From an uncultured Pelagibacteraceae bacterium (lineage in GTDB: Bacteria; Pseudomonadota; Alphaproteobacteria; Pelagibacterales; Pelagibacteraceae): DNA of 64,000 bases. Location: the NCBI GenBank assembly GCA_902588835.1, contig CACIQQ010000001.1, positions 1 through 64,000 on the forward strand, written 5' to 3'. The notes beneath the pieces are model-generated. The model was given only the letters and a program-made list of their open reading frames with translations. It made no database searches and had not been told where the DNA came from. A program made the translations under genes and the position numbers. This document shows positions 39,324 through 48,582 of the stretch, one piece after another (the stretch's first letter is position 1; each line of letters starts with the position of its first letter).

Positions 39324-40277
39324 ATGAAAAAAATATTAGTAACAAGAAAATTACTCAAATCAAATGAAGAAAAGTTAAAAAAACTTTTCGAAGTAAAACT
39401 AAACCCTAGCGATGAATTATACTCTCAGGAAAAACTAATTAAAATGAGCGAAGGGTGCGATGGTATATTATCCGCACTTACAGACAAGCTAGATGAAAAG
39501 ACAATTAAATCTTTACCTGATAGTGTTAAAATTTTATCAAATTTTGCTGTTGGTTTTGGAAATATAGATTTAAATGCAGCTAGTGAAAAAAAAATGATTG
39601 TCACTAACACACCAGAAGTTTTAACTGATGCTACCGCTGAAATAGGTATTCTGTTAATCTTAGGAGCGTGCAGAAGAGTTCCAGAGGGGATAGAGGCATC
39701 TAAAAAAGGAGATTGGAAATGGTCAGCAGATTACTTAATAGGAAAACAGTTAACAGGAACTAGATTAGGTATACTTGGAATGGGAAGAATTGGACAAAAA
39801 ATAGCTAGAATAGCAAAATCTTTAGGAATGGTAATTCACTATCACAATCGATCAAAACTAGATTCTGGTAGAGAGAATGGAGCAATTTATCATGAAACTT
39901 TAGAAGGTTTAATGTCAGTATCTGATGTGTTGTCTGTCTGTTGCCCAGCCTCAAAGGAGACAATTAATTTGATCAATAAAAAAACTATTTCTTTGTTACC
40001 TAATGGAGCGATTGTCACGAATGTTGCAAGAGGTGATATAGTCGATGATGATGCATTAATTGAAGCATTAGACACTAAAAAAGTAAGTGCAGTTGGATTA
40101 GATGTTTATAAAAATGAGCCAAAATTAAATCCTGGGTATTTAAAACACAGCAGAGCTTTTGTTCTACCTCACCTAGGTAGCGCTACTTTTGAAACAAGAA
40201 CAGCGATGGCTAATTTAGCGATAGATAATATCAGCGAATTTTTCCAAACAGGTTCGTGTAAAAATAAAGTAAATTAA
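39324..40277 (+). CDS. D-isomer 2-hydroxyacid dehydrogenase (glyoxylate/hydroxypyruvate reductase-like)
   Basis: LGILGMGRIGQKIARIAKSLG, VCCPASKETINLINKKTISLLPNGAIVTNVARGDIVDD, LPHLGSATFETR. Confidence 0.95.
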   Translation: MKKILVTRKLLKSNEEKLKKLFEVKLNPSDELYSQEKLIKMSEGCDGILSALTDKLDEKTIKSLPDSVKILSNFAVGFGNIDLNAASEKKMIVTNTPEVLTDATAEIGILLILGACRRVPEGIEASKKGDWKWSADYLIGKQLTGTRLGILGMGRIGQKIARIAKSLGMVIHYHNRSKLDSGRENGAIYHETLEGLMSVSDVLSVCCPASKETINLINKKTISLLPNGAIVTNVARGDIVDDDALIEALDTKKVSAVGLDVYKNEPKLNPGYLKHSRAFVLPHLGSATFETRTAMANLAIDNISEFFQTGSCKNKVN

Positions 40278-40397
40278 TAAAATAATACCACTCATAGTTG
40301 TAAATAAATTACCTGAGCGCGAATTAACACTAGGACTCTTTTTCATTATTGTGCTTAAATAGTTGCAAGTTAATTAACTTAATAAGAGGAGAAAACA

Positions 40398-41552
40398 ATG
40401 ATTAAAGAAAAAAAATCGTTGAAGGGAAAAATTCCTTCAAGACGTAAGTTCTTTAAGGCAGCGGCAGCAACTGGTGCAGCAGCAACAGCAGCAGTAGCAA
40501 TGCCAAATATTGCATTCGGAGCTCCACAAACTCTAAAAATGCAAGCTGCTTGGCCAAGTGGTGCTAACATCTTTTTTGAAATGGCAGGAGACTATTGCAA
40601 AATGGTTAGCGACATGTCTGGCGGTTCTTTAAAAATCGATCTTCAACCAGTTGGAGCAGTTGTTAAAACTAGTGAGATCGGTCAAGCTGTAAGCTCAGGT
40701 GCTGTTGATATGGGACACTGGGTAACTGCTTATTGGTATGGTAAAAATCCAGCCGCATCTTTATTCGGAACTGGACCATCATACGGAATGTCATCTCAAG
40801 AAGTAATGGGATGGATGGAGTACGGTGGAGGAAGAAAACTGTATGAAGAAACTTTAAGAAAAGTTGGTTTCGACTACACAGGTGTTTTCCATATGCCTAT
40901 GCCAGCTCAACCTTTCGGTTGGTTTAAAAAGAACGTAACAAAAGTATCTGATGTTAAAGGTATGAAGTACAGAACAGTTGGTCTTGCTACTAACGTTCTT
41001 ACTGCAATGGGAATGGTCGTAAGACAGTTACCAGGTGGTGAAATCCAACCAGCTATGAAGACTGGTTTGATTGAAGCAGCTGAGTTTAACAACCCAACTT
41101 CAGACTCTCAGTTTGGTATGCAAGATGTTTCTAAGCATTATCACTTAGGAAGCTTCCACCAATCACAAGAGATGTTTGAAATACCAATTAACAATAAAAC
41201 GTTTAACGGTCTGTCTCCAGCAAACCAAGCAATATTGAAAAATGCTGCTTATGCTGCGAACACAGATAACTACTTTAAAGCATTAGTAAGATATTCAGCA
41301 GATTTATCTAAACTAATGAACCAACATAAAGTAAACGTTTACCAAACGTCTGATGAAATTTTAGCTCAACAATTAAAAGGTTGGGATAAAGTTATTGGTG
41401 ATTTCAATAAGAAAGATGCTTTCTTTAAGAAAATCGTCGATTCTCAAAAAGCATACGCTAAGAGAGTAATGAAGTACTTGCTGATGAATCAGCCTAATTA
41501 CAGATTAGCTTATGAAAATGAGTTCGGACCTTTAGGAAAAGTTAAAATCTAA
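40398..41552 (+). CDS. TRAP transporter substrate-binding protein (DctP family) with Tat-type signal
   Basis: SRRKFFKAAAATGAAATAAVAMPNIAFGA Tat motif; PAMKTGLIEAAEFNNPTSD; followed by DctQM genes. Confidence 0.95.
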   Translation: MIKEKKSLKGKIPSRRKFFKAAAATGAAATAAVAMPNIAFGAPQTLKMQAAWPSGANIFFEMAGDYCKMVSDMSGGSLKIDLQPVGAVVKTSEIGQAVSSGAVDMGHWVTAYWYGKNPAASLFGTGPSYGMSSQEVMGWMEYGGGRKLYEETLRKVGFDYTGVFHMPMPAQPFGWFKKNVTKVSDVKGMKYRTVGLATNVLTAMGMVVRQLPGGEIQPAMKTGLIEAAEFNNPTSDSQFGMQDVSKHYHLGSFHQSQEMFEIPINNKTFNGLSPANQAILKNAAYAANTDNYFKALVRYSADLSKLMNQHKVNVYQTSDEILAQQLKGWDKVIGDFNKKDAFFKKIVDSQKAYAKRVMKYLLMNQPNYRLAYENEFGPLGKVKI

Positions 41553-41570
41553 AGATTTATCTTAATTAAA

Positions 41571-41600
41571 TTAAGGGGGCCTTTTGGCCCCCTTTTTTTT
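41571..41600 (+). terminator. Rho-independent terminator between TRAP dctP-type and dctQ-type genes
   Basis: GGGGGCC-TTTT-GGCCCCC followed by TTTTTTTT. Confidence 0.95.
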
Positions 41601-41638
41601 GTTTGATTAATAGGTAGAATTTAACATAAAGTAGTACT

Positions 41639-42226
41639 ATGAAATCTTTCATAAAATTTGCAGACACTTTAAGTGCATCAATGGGTAAAGCTTTTTCGTG
41701 GTGCATAGTAATTTTAATGGGTGGAACGTGTTATGAAGTAATAATGGCCTATGCTTTTAACAGCCCAACTTTATGGAATTTTGATTTTAGTTTGCAAATG
41801 TATGGAGCAATTTTCATGATGGCAGGCGCTTATTGTTTATCAACTGAAGCGCACGTTAGAGGAGATGTTATTTACAGATTATTTCCAACAAGAGTTCAAG
41901 GTTGGATTGATTTAGTTTTATATTTTATTTTTTTCTTTCCAGGTATTTTAGCTTTAGTATTTTATGGATACGAATACGCAGCGCTCGCTTGGAAAATAAA
42001 AGAAACTAGCTGGAATAGTCCGGCACAAATACAAATTTATATGGCAAAATCTATAATACCTTTGTCTGGATTGTTATTAGCAATTCAGGGTGTTAGCGAA
42101 GTGTTTAGAGCATTTATATGTATTAAAACAGGTCACTGGCCAGAAAGATTATCAGCAGACGCTGAGGAAACAGAAAAAGTATTAATGAGGACTTCACAAA
42201 AGGACGATCAAGCAGATGTTATTTGA
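41639..42226 (+). CDS. TRAP transporter small permease (DctQ)
   Basis: Four TM segments; FMMAGAYCLSTEAHVRGDVIYRLFP; between dctP and dctM. Confidence 0.92.
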   Translation: MKSFIKFADTLSASMGKAFSWCIVILMGGTCYEVIMAYAFNSPTLWNFDFSLQMYGAIFMMAGAYCLSTEAHVRGDVIYRLFPTRVQGWIDLVLYFIFFFPGILALVFYGYEYAALAWKIKETSWNSPAQIQIYMAKSIIPLSGLLLAIQGVSEVFRAFICIKTGHWPERLSADAEETEKVLMRTSQKDDQADVI

Positions 42227-43577
42227 ACTTACAAATCCTGAGATAGCAATTTTAATGATGAGCTTATTTCTATTTACTGTCTTATTAGGTTTTCCAATTG
42301 CATTCACTTTGTTAGCGATGGGAGTTGGATTTGGTTATTATGCTTACTTTGATCCAAGTAGGATGGATCATTTACTCGATAATCGGATATTTTCTTTATT
42401 AGTTCAAAATACTTATACGATAATGGATAACACCGTTTTAACTGCAGTCCCCTTGTTTCTTTTTATGGGTTATCTTGTTGAAAGAGCAGGAATTGTAGCA
42501 AAATTATTTTTTGCTATAAGATTAGCATCACATCGACTACCAGCATCAATGGCAGTAGCAGCACTTGTAACTTGTGCTTTATTTTCGACAGCAACAGGTA
42601 TTATTGGTGCTGTTGTAACTTTAATGGGACTTCTAGCTTGGCCAGCTATGATAAGAGCTGGGTATGACAAAAAATTCGCGTCTGGTGTAATTTGTTCAGG
42701 AGGTTGTTTAGGAATACTAATTCCACCGAGCATTATGTTAATTGTTTACGCTGTTATAGCTCAGTTGTCACCTTTAAGACTTTTTGCAGCTGCAATATTT
42801 CCAGGCTTAATGTTAGCTGGATTGTACATTCTTTATGTAATCATAAGAGCATATTTCAATCCATCTTTAGCACCAAGACCTGCCGCTGAGGAAATACCTC
42901 CTAGAGCGGAAATTTTAAAAGAGGTTTTAGTATCTTTTGTTCCATTATTTTCTTTAATAATTTTAGTACTTGGTACAATTTTGGCAGGACTTGCCACTCC
43001 AGCCGAGGCTGCAGCAGTTGGTGCTTTTGGGGCTTTAGTACTTTCATATTTTTATAAATCTTTAAAATGGAAAAACTTTAAAGAGTCGGTTTTTCTTACT
43101 GCAAAAACAAGTGCAATGATAATGTGGTTGTTTGTAGGTTCATGGACCTTTGCTTCCGTATTTTCATACCTTGGGGGACATGAAGTTTTTGAAACTTTCT
43201 TTAAGTCAATGGATATTCAACCATGGCAATTTTTAGTAATCACACAAATAATAATCTTTTTGTTAGGATGGCCACTTGAGTGGACAGAAATTTTAATTAT
43301 CTTTGTTCCAATATTCTTACCCCTTGTCGAGTTTTTTGGAGTAAACCCTTATTTCTTTGCAATGTTAATTGCTTTAAATTTACAAACTTCTTTTTTAACA
43401 CCACCCATGGCAATGTCTGCTTACTACTTAAAAGGTGTTCAGAGTAGAAATGTAGAGCTAATGCAAATATTCACAGGTATAATGCCTTTCTTAGCGATAG
43501 TAATTCTTGCAATGGTTTTGATGTACATATTTCCTGGTATAGCTTTATGGCTACCTGATGTGTTATTTGCAGAGTAA
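42216..43577 (+). CDS. TRAP transporter large permease (DctM)
   Basis: GVICSGGCLGILIPPSIMLIVYAVIAQ, LQTSFLTPPMAMSAYYLKG. Confidence 0.95.
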   Translation: MLFELTNPEIAILMMSLFLFTVLLGFPIAFTLLAMGVGFGYYAYFDPSRMDHLLDNRIFSLLVQNTYTIMDNTVLTAVPLFLFMGYLVERAGIVAKLFFAIRLASHRLPASMAVAALVTCALFSTATGIIGAVVTLMGLLAWPAMIRAGYDKKFASGVICSGGCLGILIPPSIMLIVYAVIAQLSPLRLFAAAIFPGLMLAGLYILYVIIRAYFNPSLAPRPAAEEIPPRAEILKEVLVSFVPLFSLIILVLGTILAGLATPAEAAAVGAFGALVLSYFYKSLKWKNFKESVFLTAKTSAMIMWLFVGSWTFASVFSYLGGHEVFETFFKSMDIQPWQFLVITQIIIFLLGWPLEWTEILIIFVPIFLPLVEFFGVNPYFFAMLIALNLQTSFLTPPMAMSAYYLKGVQSRNVELMQIFTGIMPFLAIVILAMVLMYIFPGIALWLPDVLFAE

Positions 43578-43582
43578 ATTTA

Positions 43583-44920
43583 ATGTCCAATATCTTCTCA
43601 TTATCAGTTTCCGAAATTGCGGAAAAAATTAGAAATTCAGATTTAAACTCAGTTGATTTGTGTAAATCATATATTGAGCAAATAAATAAATTCGAAAAAG
43701 ACGTAAAGGCATGGGCACATTTTGACAAAAAACTTCTTTTAGAAAAAGCTGAAGAGGCGGATGAACATAGACGATCTGGAAAGTCAGTTGGTCCTCTTCA
43801 TGGTATTCCAGTAGCACTTAAAGATATAATTGGAACCTACGATATGCCAACTGAATGTGGAACTGTTTTAAGAAAAGGTAAAACTGAGTCTCAAAACGCT
43901 GAAATAGTAGACTTATTAAAATCTGCTGGAGCCCTTATAATGGGTAAAACAAATACATCGGAACTAGCATTTCTTGCTCCCCCAGAAACTAGAAACCCTC
44001 ATGATTATTCTAGAACACCAGGTGGATCCTCAAGTGGTTCTGCTGCTGTTATAGCATCTCACATGGCTCCACTTTCAATTGGATCACAAACTGGAGGTTC
44101 GGTTATAAGACCTGCATCTTACTGTGGAGTAGTTGGTTATAAACCAAGTTATGGTTTAATTTCGCGAAATGGGGTTTTAAGAACATCTTATCATTTGGAT
44201 CATGTTGGAGTATTTGGAAAAACCGTCGAAGATGTTGCGTTATTAGCTAAAGTTTTAATTAAAAAAGACTCATACGATAAAGCGACCATTCATTATTCAT
44301 CTGAATTTATGTTAGAGGAATGTAAGAAAGGACCAATGTTTGATCCAAAATTTATTTTTTATAAAACTGAAAGTTGGAAAAAAATCGATAAAAAATCAAG
44401 AGAGTCCTTTGAATTTTTTATAAAATCTTTTAAAAAAAATATTGAGGTATTTGATACACCCTCTTATTTTAAAGATATCGATAAATATCATCGGATTATT
44501 CATGAAACTGATTTAGCAAATAATTTTCAAGTTTATTACAAGAAATCTAAAAATAAACTTTCAAAAGAAATGCAAACAGCAATTTCTCGAGGAATGAAAC
44601 ATTCTGCAAAAGAATATCTTGATGCAGTGGACTTTATGAGCAGAAGTTATGAATCATACAAAGAAGTTTTTGAGGACTATCATGGAGTATTAAGTCCTTG
44701 TAGCACGGGTGTGGCCGATAAAGGTTTGAAAAGCACTGGAAGTGCTGATTTCAATAGAGTTTGGTCTTATATGCACACACCTGCAATTTCTCTTCCTTTA
44801 CTTCAGGGGGAAAATAACTTACCATTAGGACTTCAGTTAATTGGTGACAAATATGATGATCAAAGATTTTTAGGTGTTGCTAATTGGTTAGAAAAAGAAA
44901 GTAAAAAATTTAATGAATAA
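43583..44920 (+). CDS. amidase signature family protein
   Basis: GPLHGIPVALKDIIGT, GKTNTSELAF, RTPGGSSSGSAAVIASHMAPLSIGSQTGGSVIRPASYCGVVGYKPSYGLI. Confidence 0.95.
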   Translation: MSNIFSLSVSEIAEKIRNSDLNSVDLCKSYIEQINKFEKDVKAWAHFDKKLLLEKAEEADEHRRSGKSVGPLHGIPVALKDIIGTYDMPTECGTVLRKGKTESQNAEIVDLLKSAGALIMGKTNTSELAFLAPPETRNPHDYSRTPGGSSSGSAAVIASHMAPLSIGSQTGGSVIRPASYCGVVGYKPSYGLISRNGVLRTSYHLDHVGVFGKTVEDVALLAKVLIKKDSYDKATIHYSSEFMLEECKKGPMFDPKFIFYKTESWKKIDKKSRESFEFFIKSFKKNIEVFDTPSYFKDIDKYHRIIHETDLANNFQVYYKKSKNKLSKEMQTAISRGMKHSAKEYLDAVDFMSRSYESYKEVFEDYHGVLSPCSTGVADKGLKSTGSADFNRVWSYMHTPAISLPLLQGENNLPLGLQLIGDKYDDQRFLGVANWLEKESKKFNE

Positions 44921-45092
44921 AATTACTACATTAGTTGGGTTGTCTTTTGCGATCTTCTTTTTAATAGGACTAGCTACTACATTAACAAGATCAATGATGA
45001 TTGGTTTTTTTGATGTTTTGCCTGTTTACATATTAATGGGCTGTGCAATTGTCATGATGATTTACGAAGCTTTTTTTGACAAGTCTAAGTAA
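44913..45092 (+). CDS. 59-aa two-TM small membrane protein, absent from ORF track
   Basis: MNKITTLVGLSFAIFFLIGLATTLTRSMMIGFFDVLPVYILMGCAIVMMIYEAFFDKSK; overlaps amidase stop and fills the gap before 45097. Confidence 0.65.
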   Translation: MNKITTLVGLSFAIFFLIGLATTLTRSMMIGFFDVLPVYILMGCAIVMMIYEAFFDKSK

Positions 45093-45096
45093 CTAA

Positions 45097-45981
45097 GTGA
45101 AAAAAAAGGATTTTTTACCTTACACACTTCTTTTTATTCAACCTATTTTTATGGCGAGCAATCTTGTTGTTGCAAGAGGGGGTGTAGAATTTGTTCCTCC
45201 TATCTCCCTTGCTTTTTGGAGATGGTTATCAGTATTTCTTTTATTGATGCTGTTCAATTACGGAATTTTATACAAAAAAAAAATTTTATTAAAAGAATAT
45301 AAAGAACTTTTCTTTTTAGGATTAATGGGATGTGGAGTTTGTGGAGCTTTTCCATTTATAGCCGGTCAGACAACCACAATAATAAACATGGGAATTATTT
45401 ATACTTCCTCACCTATTTTTATAATTTTAATTTCTTATTTTTTTTTTAAGGAAAAAATGAATTTTTTCAAATTCATTGGTCTTTTATCGTGCCTTCTAGG
45501 AGTTTTAATTATTATTGTAAGAGGTGAATATTCTACTTTGATATCTTTAAAATTTACAAAGGGAGATTTATGGATGTTAGGAGCCTCAATAGGCTGGGCA
45601 TTATATTCTATATTTCTTTTTAATTGGAAATCTTCCCTAAATGTTTTTGAAAGGTTTACAGCTATCTCTTTTTTTGGAGCATTAAGCTTGTTGCCATTTT
45701 ATATATTTGAACAAAATTTTATCAACGTAACTACATTTAATTTGAAATTTTTCTTATGGGTTATATTTGCAGCAATTTCACCAGGAATAATAGCTTTTAT
45801 ATTGTACACTTACACTCAAAAATATCTTGGTGCTACAACGACAGGATTTACTTTGTATTTATTTACAGTTTATGGAGCATTTTACGGTATATTATTTTTT
45901 GGTGAGACCTTAGAACTTTTCCATTTATATGGAACATTTCTTGTTTTCCTTGGAGTTTATCTGGTAAGAAAAAAGGCTTAG
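45097..45981 (+). CDS. EamA/DMT superfamily transporter
   Basis: Ten TM segments; FIAGQTTTIINMGIIYTSSPIFIILISYFFFKEKM, GLLSCLLGVLIIIVRG repeats. Confidence 0.93.
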   Translation: MKKKDFLPYTLLFIQPIFMASNLVVARGGVEFVPPISLAFWRWLSVFLLLMLFNYGILYKKKILLKEYKELFFLGLMGCGVCGAFPFIAGQTTTIINMGIIYTSSPIFIILISYFFFKEKMNFFKFIGLLSCLLGVLIIIVRGEYSTLISLKFTKGDLWMLGASIGWALYSIFLFNWKSSLNVFERFTAISFFGALSLLPFYIFEQNFINVTTFNLKFFLWVIFAAISPGIIAFILYTYTQKYLGATTTGFTLYLFTVYGAFYGILFFGETLELFHLYGTFLVFLGVYLVRKKA

Positions 45982-45982
45982 A

Positions 45983-46795
45983 ATGTTTGATAAAAAAATT
46001 ATGATCATCTTCAGTACTTTAATTAGTTTAATTACTATTTATGTGATTATTTGTTTGGTAATTTTTCTGTCGCAGAGAAAATTATTATATCATCCTAACG
46101 AAAATAACTATTTAGATGAGAACAAACTGACACATAAGATTGAAAAGGTGTTCGTTAAGTCAGATAATAGATTAATTGGTTGGTACCATTTTAAAGACAG
46201 GAAATATAAGACATTACTATTTTTTCATGGGAATGCAGGAAATCTACAAAATAGAATTTACAAATTAAACGAGATAGCTGAACTAGAGTTAAACTATTTA
46301 ATTATTGCTTACAGAGGTTTCAGTGGAAATGAGGGAAAACCAACAGAAGAAGGTTTGTATAATGATTCAATGGCAGCGAAAAGGTGGTTAAATTCAAACA
46401 ACATTGATGATAGCAACATCATTCTTTACGGAGAATCTCTGGGAACAGCTGTTGCAGTGGACCTTGGTTCAAAATTTCCATTTGCAGGAATAATCTTAGA
46501 GTCCCCTTTTACCTCAATGGTAGAACTTTCAAAAATTTATTATCCTTATTTACCAGTGAACTTACTTTTGAAAGATAGATATGACTCCATAAATAAAATT
46601 AGCAAAATAGCTTTTCCTAAACTCGTTATGCACGGAGATAAAGATAACATTGTTCCATTTAGTATGGGAAAAAGAATGTTTGAAAGTTTTTCAGAACCGA
46701 AATTTAGTTATTTTAAGTCAGGCGATGATCACATGATGGATTTTGATCAAGAACTTTTAGGAAATCTAAAAAGTTTTATCAACAAATTAAATTGA
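45983..46795 (+). CDS. alpha/beta hydrolase (BEM46/YfhR-like)
   Basis: LLFFHGNAGNLQNR, AYRGFSGNEGKPTEEGL, ILYGESLGTAVAVDLGSK, VMHGDKDNIVPFSMGK. Confidence 0.92.
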   Translation: MFDKKIMIIFSTLISLITIYVIICLVIFLSQRKLLYHPNENNYLDENKLTHKIEKVFVKSDNRLIGWYHFKDRKYKTLLFFHGNAGNLQNRIYKLNEIAELELNYLIIAYRGFSGNEGKPTEEGLYNDSMAAKRWLNSNNIDDSNIILYGESLGTAVAVDLGSKFPFAGIILESPFTSMVELSKIYYPYLPVNLLLKDRYDSINKISKIAFPKLVMHGDKDNIVPFSMGKRMFESFSEPKFSYFKSGDDHMMDFDQELLGNLKSFINKLN

Positions 46796-47716
46796 TTTTT
46801 CTATATTTAAAAAATTTTCTGCAAATGTTTCAGCATCAAAAGATTGTAAATCGTCCTCTTTTTCCCCAAGACCAATTGCAATTATCGGAAGTTTAAATTT
46901 TTTTGCAGCAGCAATCAGTATTCCCCCTTTTGCAGTTCCATCAAGCTTTGTCATAACAAGACCAGTTAAAGGGATAATATTATTAAATTCTGTTACTTGA
47001 TTTATTACATTTTGTCCTGAGGTTGCATCTAAGATTAGAACAACATCATGAGGCGCATTGCTATCAACTTTTTTAACTACATTTGCAATTTTTTTATACT
47101 CATCCATCAAGTTTTTCTTGTTCTGCAATCTACCAGCTGTATCTATCAAAACTGTATGAATTTTATTTTTTTTTGAATATTCCATTGCCTTAAAAGCTAC
47201 AGACGCAGGATCACTTCCTGCCTCTGATTTTATTATTTCACTTCCAACTTTTTTTGACCAGTTTTCTAATTGATCTATTGCTGCAGCTCTAAATGTGTCA
47301 CAAGCGGCTAGTACTGTTTTATTATTATTATTTTGAAATATTTTAGACATTTTCCCAATTGTGGTTGTTTTTCCTACTCCATTGACACCTGAAACTAAAA
47401 TTGTTCTATTCTCGTTGGATTGATGAAAAAATTTTTTATTTTCTAAAGGTTTCATTAATGAGAGAATATATTCTTTAAGAATTTTGTTAATCTCATCCAG
47501 TTTATTTTTACTTGGATCAATTCTGCTATTAGCTATTTGCTGTCTAATCTCTGATGAAGCCTCAACCCCAACGTCTGATTGAATTAAAAATTCCTCAATT
47601 TCCTCTAAAGTTTTATCGTCAATTTCTTTGTTAACAACAATATCTTTTATACCTTTTGAAAAATTTGATGTAGTTTTTTTTAAGCCATCCTTAAATTTTT
47701 GAAAAATATTAATCAT
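46787..47716 (-). CDS. ftsY: signal recognition particle receptor FtsY
   Basis: LVSGVNGVGKTTTIGKMSK, AACDTFRAAAIDQLENW, DTAGRLQNKKNLMDE, TKLDGTAKGG. Confidence 0.97.
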   Translation of the reverse strand: MINIFQKFKDGLKKTTSNFSKGIKDIVVNKEIDDKTLEEIEEFLIQSDVGVEASSEIRQQIANSRIDPSKNKLDEINKILKEYILSLMKPLENKKFFHQSNENRTILVSGVNGVGKTTTIGKMSKIFQNNNNKTVLAACDTFRAAAIDQLENWSKKVGSEIIKSEAGSDPASVAFKAMEYSKKNKIHTVLIDTAGRLQNKKNLMDEYKKIANVVKKVDSNAPHDVVLILDATSGQNVINQVTEFNNIIPLTGLVMTKLDGTAKGGILIAAAKKFKLPIIAIGLGEKEDDLQSFDAETFAENFLNIEKSI

Positions 47717-48525
47717 ATATTTATATTAATATGCTCAATTTCTGAGACTGAACCTTCCATAATAACGTTTCCTTGTTCATCTTTATTGATTTTAATTTTT
47801 CCTAATTTAAATTCTATTTCAGTTGGAAATTTTGAAATACCATTAATTTCACCAGCTACAGCAGTTGCACATGCTGCAGTTCCACATGCTTTTGTAAGAC
47901 CAGCTCCTCTTTCCCAGTGCAATACTTTAAAATGATTTTTACTTTGCTCTTTTGCAAAGGTAACATTAACTTTTTCAGGAAATAATTCATGATTTTCTAA
48001 GATCGGTCCAACTTTTTTAATTTCGATCTTTTCTAATTCGTTTATAAAAAAAATAATGTGAGGATTTCCAACATTAATTGCTGTTCCTAAAAACTCAATA
48101 TCACCAACCATAACTTTTATTTTTTTTGTATCAATTTTCTCACTTAGAGGTATTTGATCCCAATTAGTTTTTGGTTTTCCAATATTTGTTTGTATCAAAT
48201 TATTTTTTAATATTCTCGACTCTAATTTTCCTGAAGAAGTTTCAACAGTAATAAAGTTTTTTGAACTTTCTTTTGATAACAAGCTTGCTACACATCTAGT
48301 TCCATTTCCGCATGCTGCGGAGTCCGAGCCATCTGAATTTTTAAAGGTAAGAAATGCATCAAATTTATCACTTTTATTTATAAGAATTAGTTGATCACAA
48401 CCAATATTACCTCTGTCACAAATTTTTTTTATTTGAGAATTGTTTAGATCAAATTTTTTTTGACGTTGATCAATTATGACGAAGTCATTTCCAAGTCCAT
48501 CCATTTTATAAGCTTTAAAATCCAT
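47713..48525 (-). CDS. dapF: diaminopimelate epimerase
   Basis: KMDGLGNDFVIID, NSDGSDSAACGNGTRCVA, VGNPHIIFF, ERGAGLTKACGTAACA. Confidence 0.97.
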   Translation of the reverse strand: MDFKAYKMDGLGNDFVIIDQRQKKFDLNNSQIKKICDRGNIGCDQLILINKSDKFDAFLTFKNSDGSDSAACGNGTRCVASLLSKESSKNFITVETSSGKLESRILKNNLIQTNIGKPKTNWDQIPLSEKIDTKKIKVMVGDIEFLGTAINVGNPHIIFFINELEKIEIKKVGPILENHELFPEKVNVTFAKEQSKNHFKVLHWERGAGLTKACGTAACATAVAGEINGISKFPTEIEFKLGKIKINKDEQGNVIMEGSVSEIEHININI

Positions 48526-48582
48526 ATAATAATACTTAACTTATTTATTGACTTTTTGAACCTCTATTATAGTTTCTCACAA

